Shown: in pieces, positions 20,526 through 31,559 of the stretch
Position numbering within the stretch: position 1 is the stretch's first letter
Layout: each line of letters opens with the position of its first letter
Assembly (NCBI GenBank): GCA_016744115.1
Contig: JADGEZ010000003.1
Span: 1 to 64,000 of the forward strand
Source: Sulfurimonas sp.
GTDB lineage: Bacteria; Campylobacterota; Campylobacteria; Campylobacterales; Sulfurimonadaceae
Reading direction: 5' to 3'
DNA: 64,000 nucleotides
Position numbers and translations under genes: made by a program
The notes under the pieces: model-generated
What the model saw: the letters and a program-made list of their open reading frames with translations, nothing else
Told to the model about the DNA's origin: nothing
Databases searched by the model: none

Positions 20526-20825
20526 TTATAAGTCATCTTTTAAATTTTTGAAGGCTTTCTTAATATCGTCTTCAGCTTTTTCATAAGTTTTTTTAGAATC
20601 CTCTCGCTCACGATTTCTTTCAGCTTTTAAATCATCTTGGATCTCTTTTCTATCTTCTTTCCAAGTTTTTCTATCTTCTTTAAAATCACTCCAAACTTCT
20701 TTTCTATCTACCTTAAAGTTATCCCATATTTGCGTTAAATCATCTTTTACATCGTTCCATAGTCCTGCATTAGCAGAACTTGAAAGTGCTATAATAAGTA
20801 TAATTGTAAAGACTACAGCTTTCAA
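20526..20825 (-). CDS. Small secreted charged coiled-coil-like protein
   Basis: Signal peptide MKAVVFTIILIIALSSSANA followed by repetitive DFKEDRKTWKEDRKEIQDD. Confidence 0.6.
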   Translation of the reverse strand: MKAVVFTIILIIALSSSANAGLWNDVKDDLTQIWDNFKVDRKEVWSDFKEDRKTWKEDRKEIQDDLKAERNREREDSKKTYEKAEDDIKKAFKNLKDDL

Positions 20826-20837
20826 AATTGCATCCTT

Positions 20838-21419
20838 TTAAATTTTTGATTGAATAAATTCATGAAGTTCTTTTACTATTATTTCTAAAGAACCCTCACC
20901 AGAAATAACTACAAGCATCTTTTTGAGTCCATAAAAAGCTTTTATAGAAGGCAAAGGTTTTAGATAAAGTTTTATTCGGTTATCAAAAACCTCACTATTA
21001 TCATCTTTACCTCTTGACCTACCAAGCACTCTATCTCTAGCTGTTTTCTCACTTACTTCAATTTCAATCACATGTAATAAGCTAATGGAATCTTCTTTTT
21101 CTAAATAAGAATCAAGTGTATTCATTTGCTCAACACTTCGAGGAAAACCATCAATTAATATAACTTCAGTAGGTGATTTTTTAATGGAATTAATAATAGT
21201 TTCCATCACCATGTCAATTGGAACAATATTTCCCTTAGACATATAAGTATCCAATTCAAGTCCTCTCTCACTTCCTAAGGCAACTTCTTCTCTAAGTACA
21301 TCACCCGTAGAGTAATGAGTAATATTTTCATTTTCTTTTGCTATTAACTCAGCATCAGTAGTTTTTCCACTCCCTGGTGCTCCGATGATAAGAAATAGTT
21401 TTTTATGTGTATTTGGCAC
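20838..21419 (-). CDS. Adenylate kinase-type nucleoside monophosphate kinase (short form)
   Basis: LIIGAPGSGKTTDAELIA, YSTGDVLREEV, LIDGFPRSVEQM; resembles the Campylobacter-type Adk. Confidence 0.85.
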   Translation of the reverse strand: MPNTHKKLFLIIGAPGSGKTTDAELIAKENENITHYSTGDVLREEVALGSERGLELDTYMSKGNIVPIDMVMETIINSIKKSPTEVILIDGFPRSVEQMNTLDSYLEKEDSISLLHVIEIEVSEKTARDRVLGRSRGKDDNSEVFDNRIKLYLKPLPSIKAFYGLKKMLVVISGEGSLEIIVKELHEFIQSKI

Positions 21420-23188
21420 TAATTGCCTCCTTGAGATTTTTTTTGTTCACGAAGTTTAATATGTAAATCACGAAGCTGATTATTATCAACAGGACTTGGA
21501 GCTTTGGTTAGGATACAAGAAGCTTTTTGTGTTTTAGGAAATGCTATGACATCTCTAATGCTTGGCGTTTTAGATATAAGCATCATCATTCTATCAAAGC
21601 CAAGAGCAAACCCACCATGGGGAGGTGCGCCAAATTTAAGTGCATCAAGTAAAAAGCCAAATTTTTCTTGAGCTTCTTCTTCCCCAATCCCTAATAGTTT
21701 AAAAACTTCATTTTGTATATCTTCTTTGTGGATACGAATAGATCCACCGCCAAGTTCTGTACCATTGAGTACAATATCATAAGCGATAGACTCTATCTCT
21801 TGAACATCATCTTTATCGGTATCTTTTGGCATTGTAAATGGATGATGAAGTGCTTTAACACGACCATCTTCAACTTCAAACATTGGAAAATCTACAACCC
21901 AAATAAATTCATAAGCATCTTTATCAACGAGATTCATTTTTTCATGTTCTGCTATAAAGTTTCTAAATCTACCCATGTAATCAAGCACGGTTTTTTTATC
22001 CCCTGCACCAAAGAATACCACATCACCGACTTCAAGTTCAGTTCTCTCTATTAGTAGTGCTATATCTTCTTGTGAGAAAAATTTTACAAGTGGACCTTTA
22101 AGCCCATCTTCTTTCATTTGGAAGTAACCCAGACCATGCGCACCAAACTTACGAACAAACTCTTCAAAACCTTTCATCTCTCGCTTAGAAAAAATCAAAT
22201 CCGCGCCAGGAACTTTTAAAGCTTTGATACGGTTCTTATGTGGCTGTTTTGCAATATTTGTAAATATTTCATTATCACATCTCTCAAAAATATCAATAAC
22301 ATCTACCATCTTAAGGTCATACCTCATATCTGGCTTATCTGATCCATACCATTCCATAGCATTATTATAAGTGATGCGGTTAAATGGAGTTTGTGTTTGG
22401 ATACCACAAGACTTAAACATAGCAACAAGCAGGTCTTCTGCAACTTTAATAACATCTTCTTGAGTACAAAAACTCATCTCAACATCTATTTGAGTAAACT
22501 CTGGTTGTCTATCAGCTCTTAAATCTTCATCTCTAAAACACTTTGCAATTTGAAAATATCTATCAAAACCACCAACCATGAGAAGTTGTTTAAAAAGTTG
22601 TGGAGATTGAGGAAGTGCGTAAAATTCACCATCATGGACACGAGAAGGCACTAGATAATCTCTAGCACCCTCTGGAGTTGATTTTGTTAAAATAGGAGTT
22701 TCAACTTCTAAAAAACCATTTGTATCAAGTATATTTCTTGCGGCAATGGCTGCTTTTGAACGAAGACGAAATACTTCATATAAGTCTGGGTCACGAAGTT
22801 CTAAGTATCTGTACTTAAGAGTTGTCTCTTCCCCAACACTTTTATCTCCAATAACAAATGGAACAGTAGCGGACTTATTTTCAATAATAAGTTTTTCAAC
22901 TATAATCTCAATAGATCCAGTTTTTAAACGAGGGTTTGTTAAACCCTCTCCACGCAAACGAACTCTACCATGGGCGATAAGAACAAACTCATCACGAACG
23001 CTATTTGCTATTTTATGTGCTTGCTCGCTATCTGCTGGGTCACAAGTGAGTTGAACTAAACCACTTTTATCACGCAAATCAATAAAAATAATCCCACCAT
23101 GGTCACGATGATTGTTAGCCCAACCAGCTAAAACAACTTTGTCGCCTACATTTGCTTCATTTAAATCTGTACAATAATGACTTCTCAT
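21419..23188 (-). CDS. aspS: Aspartyl-tRNA synthetase
   Basis: Class II motifs [18 protein letters not shown] and [12 protein letters not shown]. Confidence 0.97.
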   Translation of the reverse strand: MRSHYCTDLNEANVGDKVVLAGWANNHRDHGGIIFIDLRDKSGLVQLTCDPADSEQAHKIANSVRDEFVLIAHGRVRLRGEGLTNPRLKTGSIEIIVEKLIIENKSATVPFVIGDKSVGEETTLKYRYLELRDPDLYEVFRLRSKAAIAARNILDTNGFLEVETPILTKSTPEGARDYLVPSRVHDGEFYALPQSPQLFKQLLMVGGFDRYFQIAKCFRDEDLRADRQPEFTQIDVEMSFCTQEDVIKVAEDLLVAMFKSCGIQTQTPFNRITYNNAMEWYGSDKPDMRYDLKMVDVIDIFERCDNEIFTNIAKQPHKNRIKALKVPGADLIFSKREMKGFEEFVRKFGAHGLGYFQMKEDGLKGPLVKFFSQEDIALLIERTELEVGDVVFFGAGDKKTVLDYMGRFRNFIAEHEKMNLVDKDAYEFIWVVDFPMFEVEDGRVKALHHPFTMPKDTDKDDVQEIESIAYDIVLNGTELGGGSIRIHKEDIQNEVFKLLGIGEEEAQEKFGFLLDALKFGAPPHGGFALGFDRMMMLISKTPSIRDVIAFPKTQKASCILTKAPSPVDNNQLRDLHIKLREQKKSQGGN

Positions 23189-23299
23189 ATATATAGAATC
23201 CTAGTTAATTAATTTTTAAAAATTATATCAAAGCTAGGCTTATTTCTTTATTATCAAGAAGTGAGTATAATTTGTTAAATTAATATAAGTGATATTCTC

Positions 23300-24154
23300 T
23301 TGCAAAATAAATGTATAAAAAGTGTTGGTGTAATTTTACGACCATCTACCCCTGAGCTTAAAAGTAGTTTTTTTAAACTTCAAGATACTTTTATAAACTA
23401 TGGGATTGAAGTTCATATAGAGAGTATTAGTGGTGCTATGATTGATATTATGGGTATGGAATTTGATTTACTTTGTAAGCAATGTGACGCACTAGTTAGC
23501 CTTGGTGGCGATGGAACATTGATTTCTGCGGTAAGAAGAAGTTTTAATTATGAGATTCCTATATTTGGTGTATATGCTGGAAACCTAGGTTTTTTAGCTG
23601 ATGTTAGCATGGATGAGCTTGATGAATTTGTCAAAAAACTCAGTAGAGGTGATTACCGTATAGATGAGCGTTCAGTACTTCAAGCAACTCTTATTAAAGA
23701 CAAGCAAGAGATACAAGTACATGCTTTTAACGATATAGTATTCACTAGACCCTCAATCTCAAACATGATTCATGTTGAAACGCTAGTGGATAATAAAGCT
23801 TTTAACACCTACTACGGAGATGGGGTTATCGTTTCAACTCCAACAGGCTCAACAGCCTATAACCTCTCAGCTGGTGGACCTGTTTTGTTTCCTCTTACTA
23901 AAGTGTTTACGCTTACACCAATTTGTCCTCATTCTTTAACACAAAGACCTGTTGTCTTACCAGGTGAATTTTCTATAGAGATGAAAACATCAGACTCTAA
24001 AGCTTTGATTATTGTTGATGGGCAAGATATACATGAGTTCAATGAGGGTGATAGCATACATATAAAGTTGTCAAGAAATTTTGCAAAACTTATACATAGA
24101 AATGAATTTAATTATTTTGATGTACTGAAAGAAAAATTAGGCTGGGGTGAATAA
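23300..24154 (+). CDS. nadK: NAD kinase
   Basis: SLGGDGTLI and TPTGSTAYNLSAGGP motifs. Confidence 0.95.
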   Translation: MQNKCIKSVGVILRPSTPELKSSFFKLQDTFINYGIEVHIESISGAMIDIMGMEFDLLCKQCDALVSLGGDGTLISAVRRSFNYEIPIFGVYAGNLGFLADVSMDELDEFVKKLSRGDYRIDERSVLQATLIKDKQEIQVHAFNDIVFTRPSISNMIHVETLVDNKAFNTYYGDGVIVSTPTGSTAYNLSAGGPVLFPLTKVFTLTPICPHSLTQRPVVLPGEFSIEMKTSDSKALIIVDGQDIHEFNEGDSIHIKLSRNFAKLIHRNEFNYFDVLKEKLGWGE

Positions 24155-24212
24155 AAGTATTATTTAACTCTATCACACTATAATATGGGCAATTAAATAC
24201 TTAGGATAATAA

Positions 24213-24860
<648 letters not shown>

Positions 24861-25058
24861 AAGTATTGACTAATAGTATTGGTTCTTCTTCCTTAGAAGC
24901 CTCTGCTATTAATAGTTTGTTGAGTTATGGTACCTAAAATGGAAATGATGCAAGATTAGTCTCAAAAACATCAACTTATTTCAACTTCAAACTTTTAATA
25001 TATAAAAAGACAGACCACCCCGACATCTAATAACTCAAGCTAAGTTGATGCAAATATT

Positions 25059-25235
25059 TTAAGCAATTATATTTATATTGCTACCTATGCCTGTTTTTTG
25101 TGCGGTTACTTGTTTGGATTGTTCAGTTGCACTCTCTAAAACGCTCAGAGTAGCTTTTTTTTCTACTTCCATTGACTTCTTAAGTGCTTCGACTTGAACT
25201 ACTGCCATATTTGAACTTGCTGATGATACATCCAT
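25059..25235 (-). CDS. YjfB-like putative motility protein
   Basis: MDVSSASSNMAVVQVEALKKSMEVEKKATLSVLES resembles the YjfB family; start at the internal Met. Confidence 0.6.
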   Translation of the reverse strand: MDVSSASSNMAVVQVEALKKSMEVEKKATLSVLESATEQSKQVTAQKTGIGSNINIIA

Positions 25236-25318
25236 GATTAATCCTTTACACATAGTATATACTAAATTTGATTAGTAAAGTTATTAAACTTTTTTATTAG
25301 TTATGATAAAATCATATC

Positions 25319-25990
25319 ATGAAAAATATAAAAAAAGCCGTATGTGTGATGAGTGGGGGGATGGACTCTACTCTGAGTGCATATATGATGCAAAGTGATG
25401 GATACGAGATTATTGCTGTTCACTTTAACTATGGGCAAAGAACGCAAAAAAAAGAGTTAGAATGTTTTGAAAAAATATGTAAATCTTTAAAAGTTCAAGA
25501 CAAATATATTTTAGACTTAGATTTTTTTAAACAACTAGGAGCATCGGCTTTAATAGATAAAACAATAGAAGTTCCAACTATAGGAGTTCAAGAGGGTGTT
25601 CCTAATACTTATGTGCCTTTTAGAAATGGTATATTTTTAAGTATGTCAGCTGCTATTGCTGAAAAAGAAGGAGCAGAGGCTATTGGTATAGGGGTCGTAG
25701 AAGAGGATAGCAGCGGTTATCCAGATTGTCGTAAATCTTATATACAAAGTATGGAAAAAAGTATTAACCTCGGAACTAAAGATGAAACAAATATTAAAAT
25801 CTATATGCCCTTAGTAAGTTTACAAAAATCTCAAATAGTACAAAAGTCTCTAGCTTTGAATGTACCACTTCATTTAACATGGAGTTGTTATAAAAATGAG
25901 TCCAAAGCTTGTGGAGTTTGTGATAGTTGTAGATTAAGATTAAATGGTTTTAAGTTAGCTAATAAAGAAGACCCTATAAAATATGAATAG
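25319..25990 (+). CDS. queC: 7-cyano-7-deazaguanine synthase QueC
   Basis: SGGMDSTLSAYM PP-loop and CGVCDSCRLRLNGF zinc site. Confidence 0.95.
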   Translation: MKNIKKAVCVMSGGMDSTLSAYMMQSDGYEIIAVHFNYGQRTQKKELECFEKICKSLKVQDKYILDLDFFKQLGASALIDKTIEVPTIGVQEGVPNTYVPFRNGIFLSMSAAIAEKEGAEAIGIGVVEEDSSGYPDCRKSYIQSMEKSINLGTKDETNIKIYMPLVSLQKSQIVQKSLALNVPLHLTWSCYKNESKACGVCDSCRLRLNGFKLANKEDPIKYE

Positions 25991-26639
25991 TTTTTCTTTT
26001 AAAGATTTAGAGATAGAGCATATCGTTAAAAAAGGGATGAAAAATAGTTATATAAGCATCAAAGATGAGGCTAGAGTTATTTTAAAAACGCCTGAAGTTT
26101 CTAAGGAATTTGTCTTAAAATTACTAGATGATAAAGAGCTATGGATACGAAAAAAACTTCTTTTTATTAAAGAACATACTCCTATTAGAGTTAAAATTGA
26201 AGATGAAGTACTTTTATTTGGAGAAATTTATTCTGTTGATGAGCTAGTAAGTCTTAGACAAAAATTACAAAAAATTAAAATAAATTCACATGACAAGATA
26301 CACAAGTGCTATAATGATTTTTATAAAGAATCTGCTTTAGAATATATCGTCCCAAGGGTTAAATATTTTTCAAAAGTTATGCAACTTGATTATAAAGAGA
26401 TAAAGTTTAGAAAGATGAAAAGTAGATGGGGTAGTTGCAATTCAAATAAAATTTTAACTTTTAATACAGAGCTTATGAAAACAAAAAAAGAACTTATTGA
26501 TTATGTTGTAGTGCATGAATTAGCTCATTTAAAATATATGAACCATTCTAAAAAATTTCATGCACTTGTGGAAGAATTTTTGCCTAACTCTCAATACTTT
26601 TCTAAAGAGTTAAAAAAAATAAGGCTTGTTAGTTTCTAA
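25983..26639 (+). CDS. M48/YgjP-type metallopeptidase
   Basis: KMKSRWGSCNSNKILTFNTELM and VVHELAHLKYMNHSKKFH. Confidence 0.93.
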   Translation: MNSFSFKDLEIEHIVKKGMKNSYISIKDEARVILKTPEVSKEFVLKLLDDKELWIRKKLLFIKEHTPIRVKIEDEVLLFGEIYSVDELVSLRQKLQKIKINSHDKIHKCYNDFYKESALEYIVPRVKYFSKVMQLDYKEIKFRKMKSRWGSCNSNKILTFNTELMKTKKELIDYVVVHELAHLKYMNHSKKFHALVEEFLPNSQYFSKELKKIRLVSF

Positions 26640-26666
26640 AAAAAAATAAGCTAGCATCAACGATTA

Positions 26667-27719
26667 TCAGCCCATCAATCTCGTAATATCATTAAATAAA
26701 CCAAGCCCCATAAGTGAGAAAAGTATTACCCATCCTGCGATTGTTAAATTTATAAGAACCTTTTCACTAGGCATTTTCTTTGTTATCATCTCATAAAGAT
26801 TAAACATGATATGTCCACCATCAAGTGCTGGAATTGGGAGAAGATTTAAAACACCAAGATTTACAGAAATTAGTGCTGCAAAAAACAAAACACTCATCCA
26901 CCCAACATCTGTAGCATCTGCTGTAATTTTGACAATGGATATAACACCACCAAGCTCTTTAGCAGGGACATCACCCATAATGAGTTTTTGTAAACTTGTA
27001 AATATCATAGTTGATGCAAAAATAGTTTGCTCACTTGCATAAGAAAATGTTTCACTTACACTCAGTTCTAGTGTGTGGAAAACTCCTGCGCTACCTATTC
27101 CTATCATCTTTTTTTGGATAATTTCATTAAACATATTTTTAGTTTCAGTGACTTTTGGAGTAAGTGTTTTATATTCTATAAATCCAGCTCTTTGAATTTC
27201 AAGATTTAAACTATCTTGTGATGCTGATATCATTTGAGCCATCTCTTTCCATGTACTGATAGATACGCCATTAATCGAGCGAACGGTGTCATTTGATTCT
27301 AGCCCTGCAATAAAAGCAGGAGAGTCTTTGACAACTTTACCGATAACTGGAGACAAAATATTTGGTCCACCAAGAGCGATGATAAAGTAAAGCACAAAGG
27401 CTAAAATAAAATTTGCAAAAGGACCTGCTAGAAGTATAAAAATTCTTTGTAAAGGCGTTTTAGTATTGTAACTATCATCATCAAGACTTACTTGCCCTGG
27501 ATCAGCGTCACTTTGACCTTTCATCTTTACATAACCGCCAAGTGGGATTATCGCTATTCGCCATTCTGTTCCAAACTTCTTAAACGAGGCTATTTTTTTA
27601 CCAAAACCTATGCTAAAAACTTCCACATACACACCCATCAATCGAGCAGCCATATAGTGACCTAGTTCATGAAAAAAGATTAAAGCACTAAGTACTAAAA
27701 GTGAAACTATCATACCCAT
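26667..27719 (-). CDS. rseP: RIP zinc metalloprotease RseP
   Basis: FFHELGHYMAARLMG, PDZ domain, NLLPIPALDGGHI. Confidence 0.95.
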   Translation of the reverse strand: MGMIVSLLVLSALIFFHELGHYMAARLMGVYVEVFSIGFGKKIASFKKFGTEWRIAIIPLGGYVKMKGQSDADPGQVSLDDDSYNTKTPLQRIFILLAGPFANFILAFVLYFIIALGGPNILSPVIGKVVKDSPAFIAGLESNDTVRSINGVSISTWKEMAQMISASQDSLNLEIQRAGFIEYKTLTPKVTETKNMFNEIIQKKMIGIGSAGVFHTLELSVSETFSYASEQTIFASTMIFTSLQKLIMGDVPAKELGGVISIVKITADATDVGWMSVLFFAALISVNLGVLNLLPIPALDGGHIMFNLYEMITKKMPSEKVLINLTIAGWVILFSLMGLGLFNDITRLMG

Positions 27720-28270
27720 TATTTACCATCCTTTGCAAATGCTTGTTTAAATCCCCAAAGGTATTCTAAACCAGAATATACAGTAAGTGCAACTGCAAAC
27801 CAAAGAAGTGCGTCTCCTAGTGACCAGTGCATGAGTAAGAAGCCTATAGCTATCATTTGTGCTACTGTTTTTACTTTTCCAGCCCAAGAAGCTTTAACTG
27901 AGATACCCTCACTCATAGCAACCGTACGAAGTCCTGTAATAAAAAGCTCTCGAACAACGATGATATAAACTGCCCAAGCAGATGCCTCGCCTATCATCAT
28001 AAGACCTAGAAAGGCTGCAAGGGTAAGCATCTTATCTGCGAGGGGGTCGAGTATCGCCCCTAACATTGTCATCTGATTCCACTCTCTTGCAATGTAGCCA
28101 TCAAAAAAGTCAGTAGCAGAGGCTAAGACAAAAAGAAGTGATGCAAAGTAGTAGTTCCATGAGATGTGGAAACCATTATCTGTAAATATTTGTGGATTTA
28201 AAATAATCCAAAACATAAAAGGAGCGATAAGTATGCGAATGGATGCAAGTGCATTAGGTAAATTTAACAT
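27719..28270 (-). CDS. pgsA: CDP-diacylglycerol-glycerol-3-phosphate 3-phosphatidyltransferase
   Basis: CDP-alcohol phosphatidyltransferase motif SATDFFDGYIAREWNQMTMLGAILDPLADK. Confidence 0.95.
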   Translation of the reverse strand: MLNLPNALASIRILIAPFMFWIILNPQIFTDNGFHISWNYYFASLLFVLASATDFFDGYIAREWNQMTMLGAILDPLADKMLTLAAFLGLMMIGEASAWAVYIIVVRELFITGLRTVAMSEGISVKASWAGKVKTVAQMIAIGFLLMHWSLGDALLWFAVALTVYSGLEYLWGFKQAFAKDGK

Positions 28271-28404
28271 TTGGAATTTTAACTTTTTGGCTCTTAATCT
28301 AGGCTTGACTTACAAATATATTTAGATATTGGGTTTAATGTGCAAAAGTTGAGGATGATTGATTAGACTTAAGTGTTTGTGTCTTTGTTTTGCTAAAGTA
28401 TTAA

Positions 28405-29691
28405 ATGAAAATTTTACTTACACTCTTATCTCCACTGATTATATATGCTTCTAGCAATGATTTCTCAGGTCTTTATGAAAATGAAGATACAATGATTTAT
28501 ATTAAAAATGAAAATATTAAAACAAAACAAATTAATAAAACAAACTTTATAAAGATAAATATAGACAATAAAATCTCAACTTTCAAATATAAACTTAAAA
28601 ATACTCAGTTGATTTTATACAGGATTGAACCAGATAAGAGTGTATTTGATATAGAATTTATTTATAAATTGTGTAAAAATATAAATTTTGAATACTCATT
28701 TTTATGCAAAAATGCTCAATACTATTTTATTGATGAAAATGAAAAAGCTTTGAATGATTATCTTTATCGTTATGCAGATAGTTTTACTAAAGTAGATAAA
28801 ACATTATTTAAAAAAGATCTCTCACTGGAAATACCAGAAAATTTAAATAATACCGAAGATACATCTTTTAGCCTTGTTTATAAAAGTACAAATAAAAATG
28901 AACCTGATTTTGACACAGCAAAAAAGAGTCTTTGGTTTTTGTCATATACCAATACTAATGTAAATATTTTCATAAATGGTCTTGATTTTCGAGATGGGAC
29001 ACCAAGTAATGAGAGGCGACATATTAAGCATAAAGAAGAATGGAAAGCATATTATAAATCAAACTTATTCAGAGATAATTTTAATATTGTCTATAGTTGG
29101 GACTCTTCATTAGGCATTTCTAAAAATAATACAAAACAATTAGAATCCTTGATTAAATTTATTTTAAAAAATAATACTAAAAATAGTATAACTCTCATAG
29201 CTCATTCTCATGGTGGCAACTTATCTAAAGAAGTATTAGTAAACTTATTTGAAGAGAATATCAATTTGAAGAATATAAGTTTAATCACACTAGCAACACC
29301 ACATAAAGGGGTTGAAAACATTGATGATACTTTAAAATATATTATGCCAGTAGCTGAGATTATGTATGATATGTTTTCTCTTGATTTTGATAAACATAAG
29401 CAAATGATTCAGGCGAGTAAGCGTTTGTATAGTGGTGCTTATAATCAACTTGAAGCATATAAAGATAATGCTTACTTACAAAACTTAAATAAAAAATTTA
29501 TAATCTATGATTTGCATAAAAACACTCTTTTTATAGCAGCAAAGCATGATGAAATACTTAAAACAGATAGTAGTTTATGGAAAGATATTTCTAATACAAA
29601 AAAAATTATAAATAACAAGCATGGAAACATTGTAGATAAGCCTGATATAAAGATATTTGAAATAATTTTTGAGTTTAAAAATAGAAAATAA
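28405..29691 (+). CDS. Putative secreted alpha/beta-hydrolase (lipase-like)
   Basis: N-terminal signal-like MKILLTLLSPLIIYASS; nucleophile elbow LIAHSHGGNLSKEV. Confidence 0.6.
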   Translation: MKILLTLLSPLIIYASSNDFSGLYENEDTMIYIKNENIKTKQINKTNFIKINIDNKISTFKYKLKNTQLILYRIEPDKSVFDIEFIYKLCKNINFEYSFLCKNAQYYFIDENEKALNDYLYRYADSFTKVDKTLFKKDLSLEIPENLNNTEDTSFSLVYKSTNKNEPDFDTAKKSLWFLSYTNTNVNIFINGLDFRDGTPSNERRHIKHKEEWKAYYKSNLFRDNFNIVYSWDSSLGISKNNTKQLESLIKFILKNNTKNSITLIAHSHGGNLSKEVLVNLFEENINLKNISLITLATPHKGVENIDDTLKYIMPVAEIMYDMFSLDFDKHKQMIQASKRLYSGAYNQLEAYKDNAYLQNLNKKFIIYDLHKNTLFIAAKHDEILKTDSSLWKDISNTKKIINNKHGNIVDKPDIKIFEIIFEFKNRK

Positions 29692-29737
29692 TTTTTCGAT
29701 ATAATCATGCTCAATATAAATAAATTAGGATACTTTT

Positions 29738-30736
29738 TTGCAATATACAAATGAAGAATTAAAAGAAAAAATAATTGATTTAAAAACCAAACTAGATGTA
29801 ACAGTTGTAGCCCATTTTTACCAAAGAGATGAGGTATTTGATATTGCTGATATTACAGGTGATTCTCTTGAGTTAGCAACAAGAACCAGAGATGATGATG
29901 CAGAGTTTGTATTGTTTTGTGGTGTTGGTTTTATGGGACAAAGTGTCAAAGTATTAAGTCCGAAAAAAAGAGTAGTGATGCCAAAAATCGCATGTTGTGC
30001 TATGGCAAAAATGATTGATGCCATCTATTTTGATGAGTCTATCGCTTTTATGGAGGAAAATGGAATTTCTAAAGATAATATTCTCCCAATTACATATATC
30101 AATTCAAATGCAGATGTTAAGGCAAAGGTAGGCGAAATGGGAGGGCTTGTTTGCACGAGTTCAAATGCGAAGTTTATTATTTCTGATGCCCTTAAAGTTG
30201 GCAAAAAGATTTTGTTTGTTCCAGATAGATGCTTAGGACAAAACATTGCTAATCAAATGGGACTTAAGTCTATGGTAATTGGGGATGGTGCTAACCCACA
30301 AGACAATGACATAATCTGTTATGATGGATTTTGTTCTGTGCATCAGCTATTTTCTCTTGAAGATATAGGATTTTACAGAAAAAAATTTCCAGGTATTTTG
30401 ATAGCTGTTCATCCTGAATGTGATCCTAAGATATGCGATGCCTCAGACTTTGTAGGCTCAACATCTCAACTTATCAAGTACATAAAAGAGTTGCCTCTTG
30501 AGCAAAAAATAGCTGTTGGAACTGAATTTAATATGGTTAATCGTCTTAGAACTAAAAATACCTATATCTTATCCTCCACAAAACCAGAATGCCCAACGAT
30601 GAATGAAACAACTTTAGAAGATGTTTATGTCACTTTAAAAGCGATAGAAGATCTTAAACCGATTAATGAAATTCACATTGATGAAAGTACCCAAAAATGG
30701 GCTAAAATTGCACTAGAGAGAATGTTAGCATTATGA
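29738..30736 (+). CDS. nadA: Quinolinate synthase
   Basis: VVAHFYQRDEVFDIADITGDSLELA, HPECDPKICDASDFVGSTSQ; TTG start. Confidence 0.96.
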   Translation: MQYTNEELKEKIIDLKTKLDVTVVAHFYQRDEVFDIADITGDSLELATRTRDDDAEFVLFCGVGFMGQSVKVLSPKKRVVMPKIACCAMAKMIDAIYFDESIAFMEENGISKDNILPITYINSNADVKAKVGEMGGLVCTSSNAKFIISDALKVGKKILFVPDRCLGQNIANQMGLKSMVIGDGANPQDNDIICYDGFCSVHQLFSLEDIGFYRKKFPGILIAVHPECDPKICDASDFVGSTSQLIKYIKELPLEQKIAVGTEFNMVNRLRTKNTYILSSTKPECPTMNETTLEDVYVTLKAIEDLKPINEIHIDESTQKWAKIALERMLAL

Positions 30737-31548
30737 TAGAAGCATTTGTAAAAGAGAGTTTAGCTCAAGATGTTGGTCGTGGTGATTTATATGCTTTAGT
30801 TGAGCCTAGCATTGATTGTAAGGCAGATATTATTGCAAAGAGTGAAGGAGTTATGGCAGGAGTTCTCTATGTAAATGCTTTAGCAAAGTTAGAGAATTTT
30901 GAAATTATTTGGGGAAAAAAGGATGGCGAATCTTTTGTTCATAGTGATATATTAGCAGTTCTAAAAGGTAATTCTCATACTATCTTAAAAGTTGAAAGAA
31001 CAGTTTTAAATATTTTGCTTCATGCAAGTTCAATCGCTTTTTTAACAAAACAATACGCTCAAATCATAGAACCTTATGGAGTCAAGCTTTTAGACACAAG
31101 AAAAACAAGACCACTTTTAAGAGTTTTTGAAAAATACGCTACAAGGTGTGGAGGTTGCATAAACCATAGAATGGGGCTTGATGATTGTTTAATGATAAAA
31201 GATACCCACTTAAAAACTATAAAAAACTTAAAAGAGTATATTAAAAAAGCGAGAAAAAAGATACCCTTTACTTCAAAAATAGAAATAGAAGCACAAACAT
31301 TTGAAATAGCCTGTGAAGCTATGGAAGCAGGATGTGACATAGTAATGTGTGACAATATGATAGCGAATCAAATCTTTGAAATAGTAAAGTTTAGAGATGC
31401 TAACTTTAGCCATATACTTTTAGAAGCGAGTGGAAATATCTCTTTAAGTACTATAGAGTCCTATGCAAAATGTGGCGTTGATGCAATAAGTAGCGGTTCT
31501 TTAATTCATCAAGCAAACTGGATTGATCTTTCTATGAAAATGGATTAA
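30733..31548 (+). CDS. nadC: Nicotinate-nucleotide pyrophosphorylase
   Basis: LLDTRKTRPLLRVFEKYATRCGGCINHRMGL, EASGNISLSTI. Confidence 0.96.
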   Translation: MIEAFVKESLAQDVGRGDLYALVEPSIDCKADIIAKSEGVMAGVLYVNALAKLENFEIIWGKKDGESFVHSDILAVLKGNSHTILKVERTVLNILLHASSIAFLTKQYAQIIEPYGVKLLDTRKTRPLLRVFEKYATRCGGCINHRMGLDDCLMIKDTHLKTIKNLKEYIKKARKKIPFTSKIEIEAQTFEIACEAMEAGCDIVMCDNMIANQIFEIVKFRDANFSHILLEASGNISLSTIESYAKCGVDAISSGSLIHQANWIDLSMKMD

Positions 31549-31559
31549 AATCTTAAATT

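Noticed and set aside
20526-20825. Repetitive sequence as a CRISPR or tandem DNA repeat
   Set aside because: The repetition is at protein level (KEDRK-type segments) inside an intact ORF; no spacer-repeat structure
21713-22054. 113-aa plus-strand ORF
   Set aside because: Antisense within aspS, no recognisable domain
24868-24939. Short ORF LTNSIGSSSLEASAINSLLSYGT
   Set aside because: Only 23 codons with a non-ATG start and no recognised family; possibly a decayed gene, but too weak to call
25319-25990. QueC as part of a Qatuor-type or Dpd defence locus
   Set aside because: Ordinary queC next to a YgjP-like peptidase and rseP; no partner defence genes
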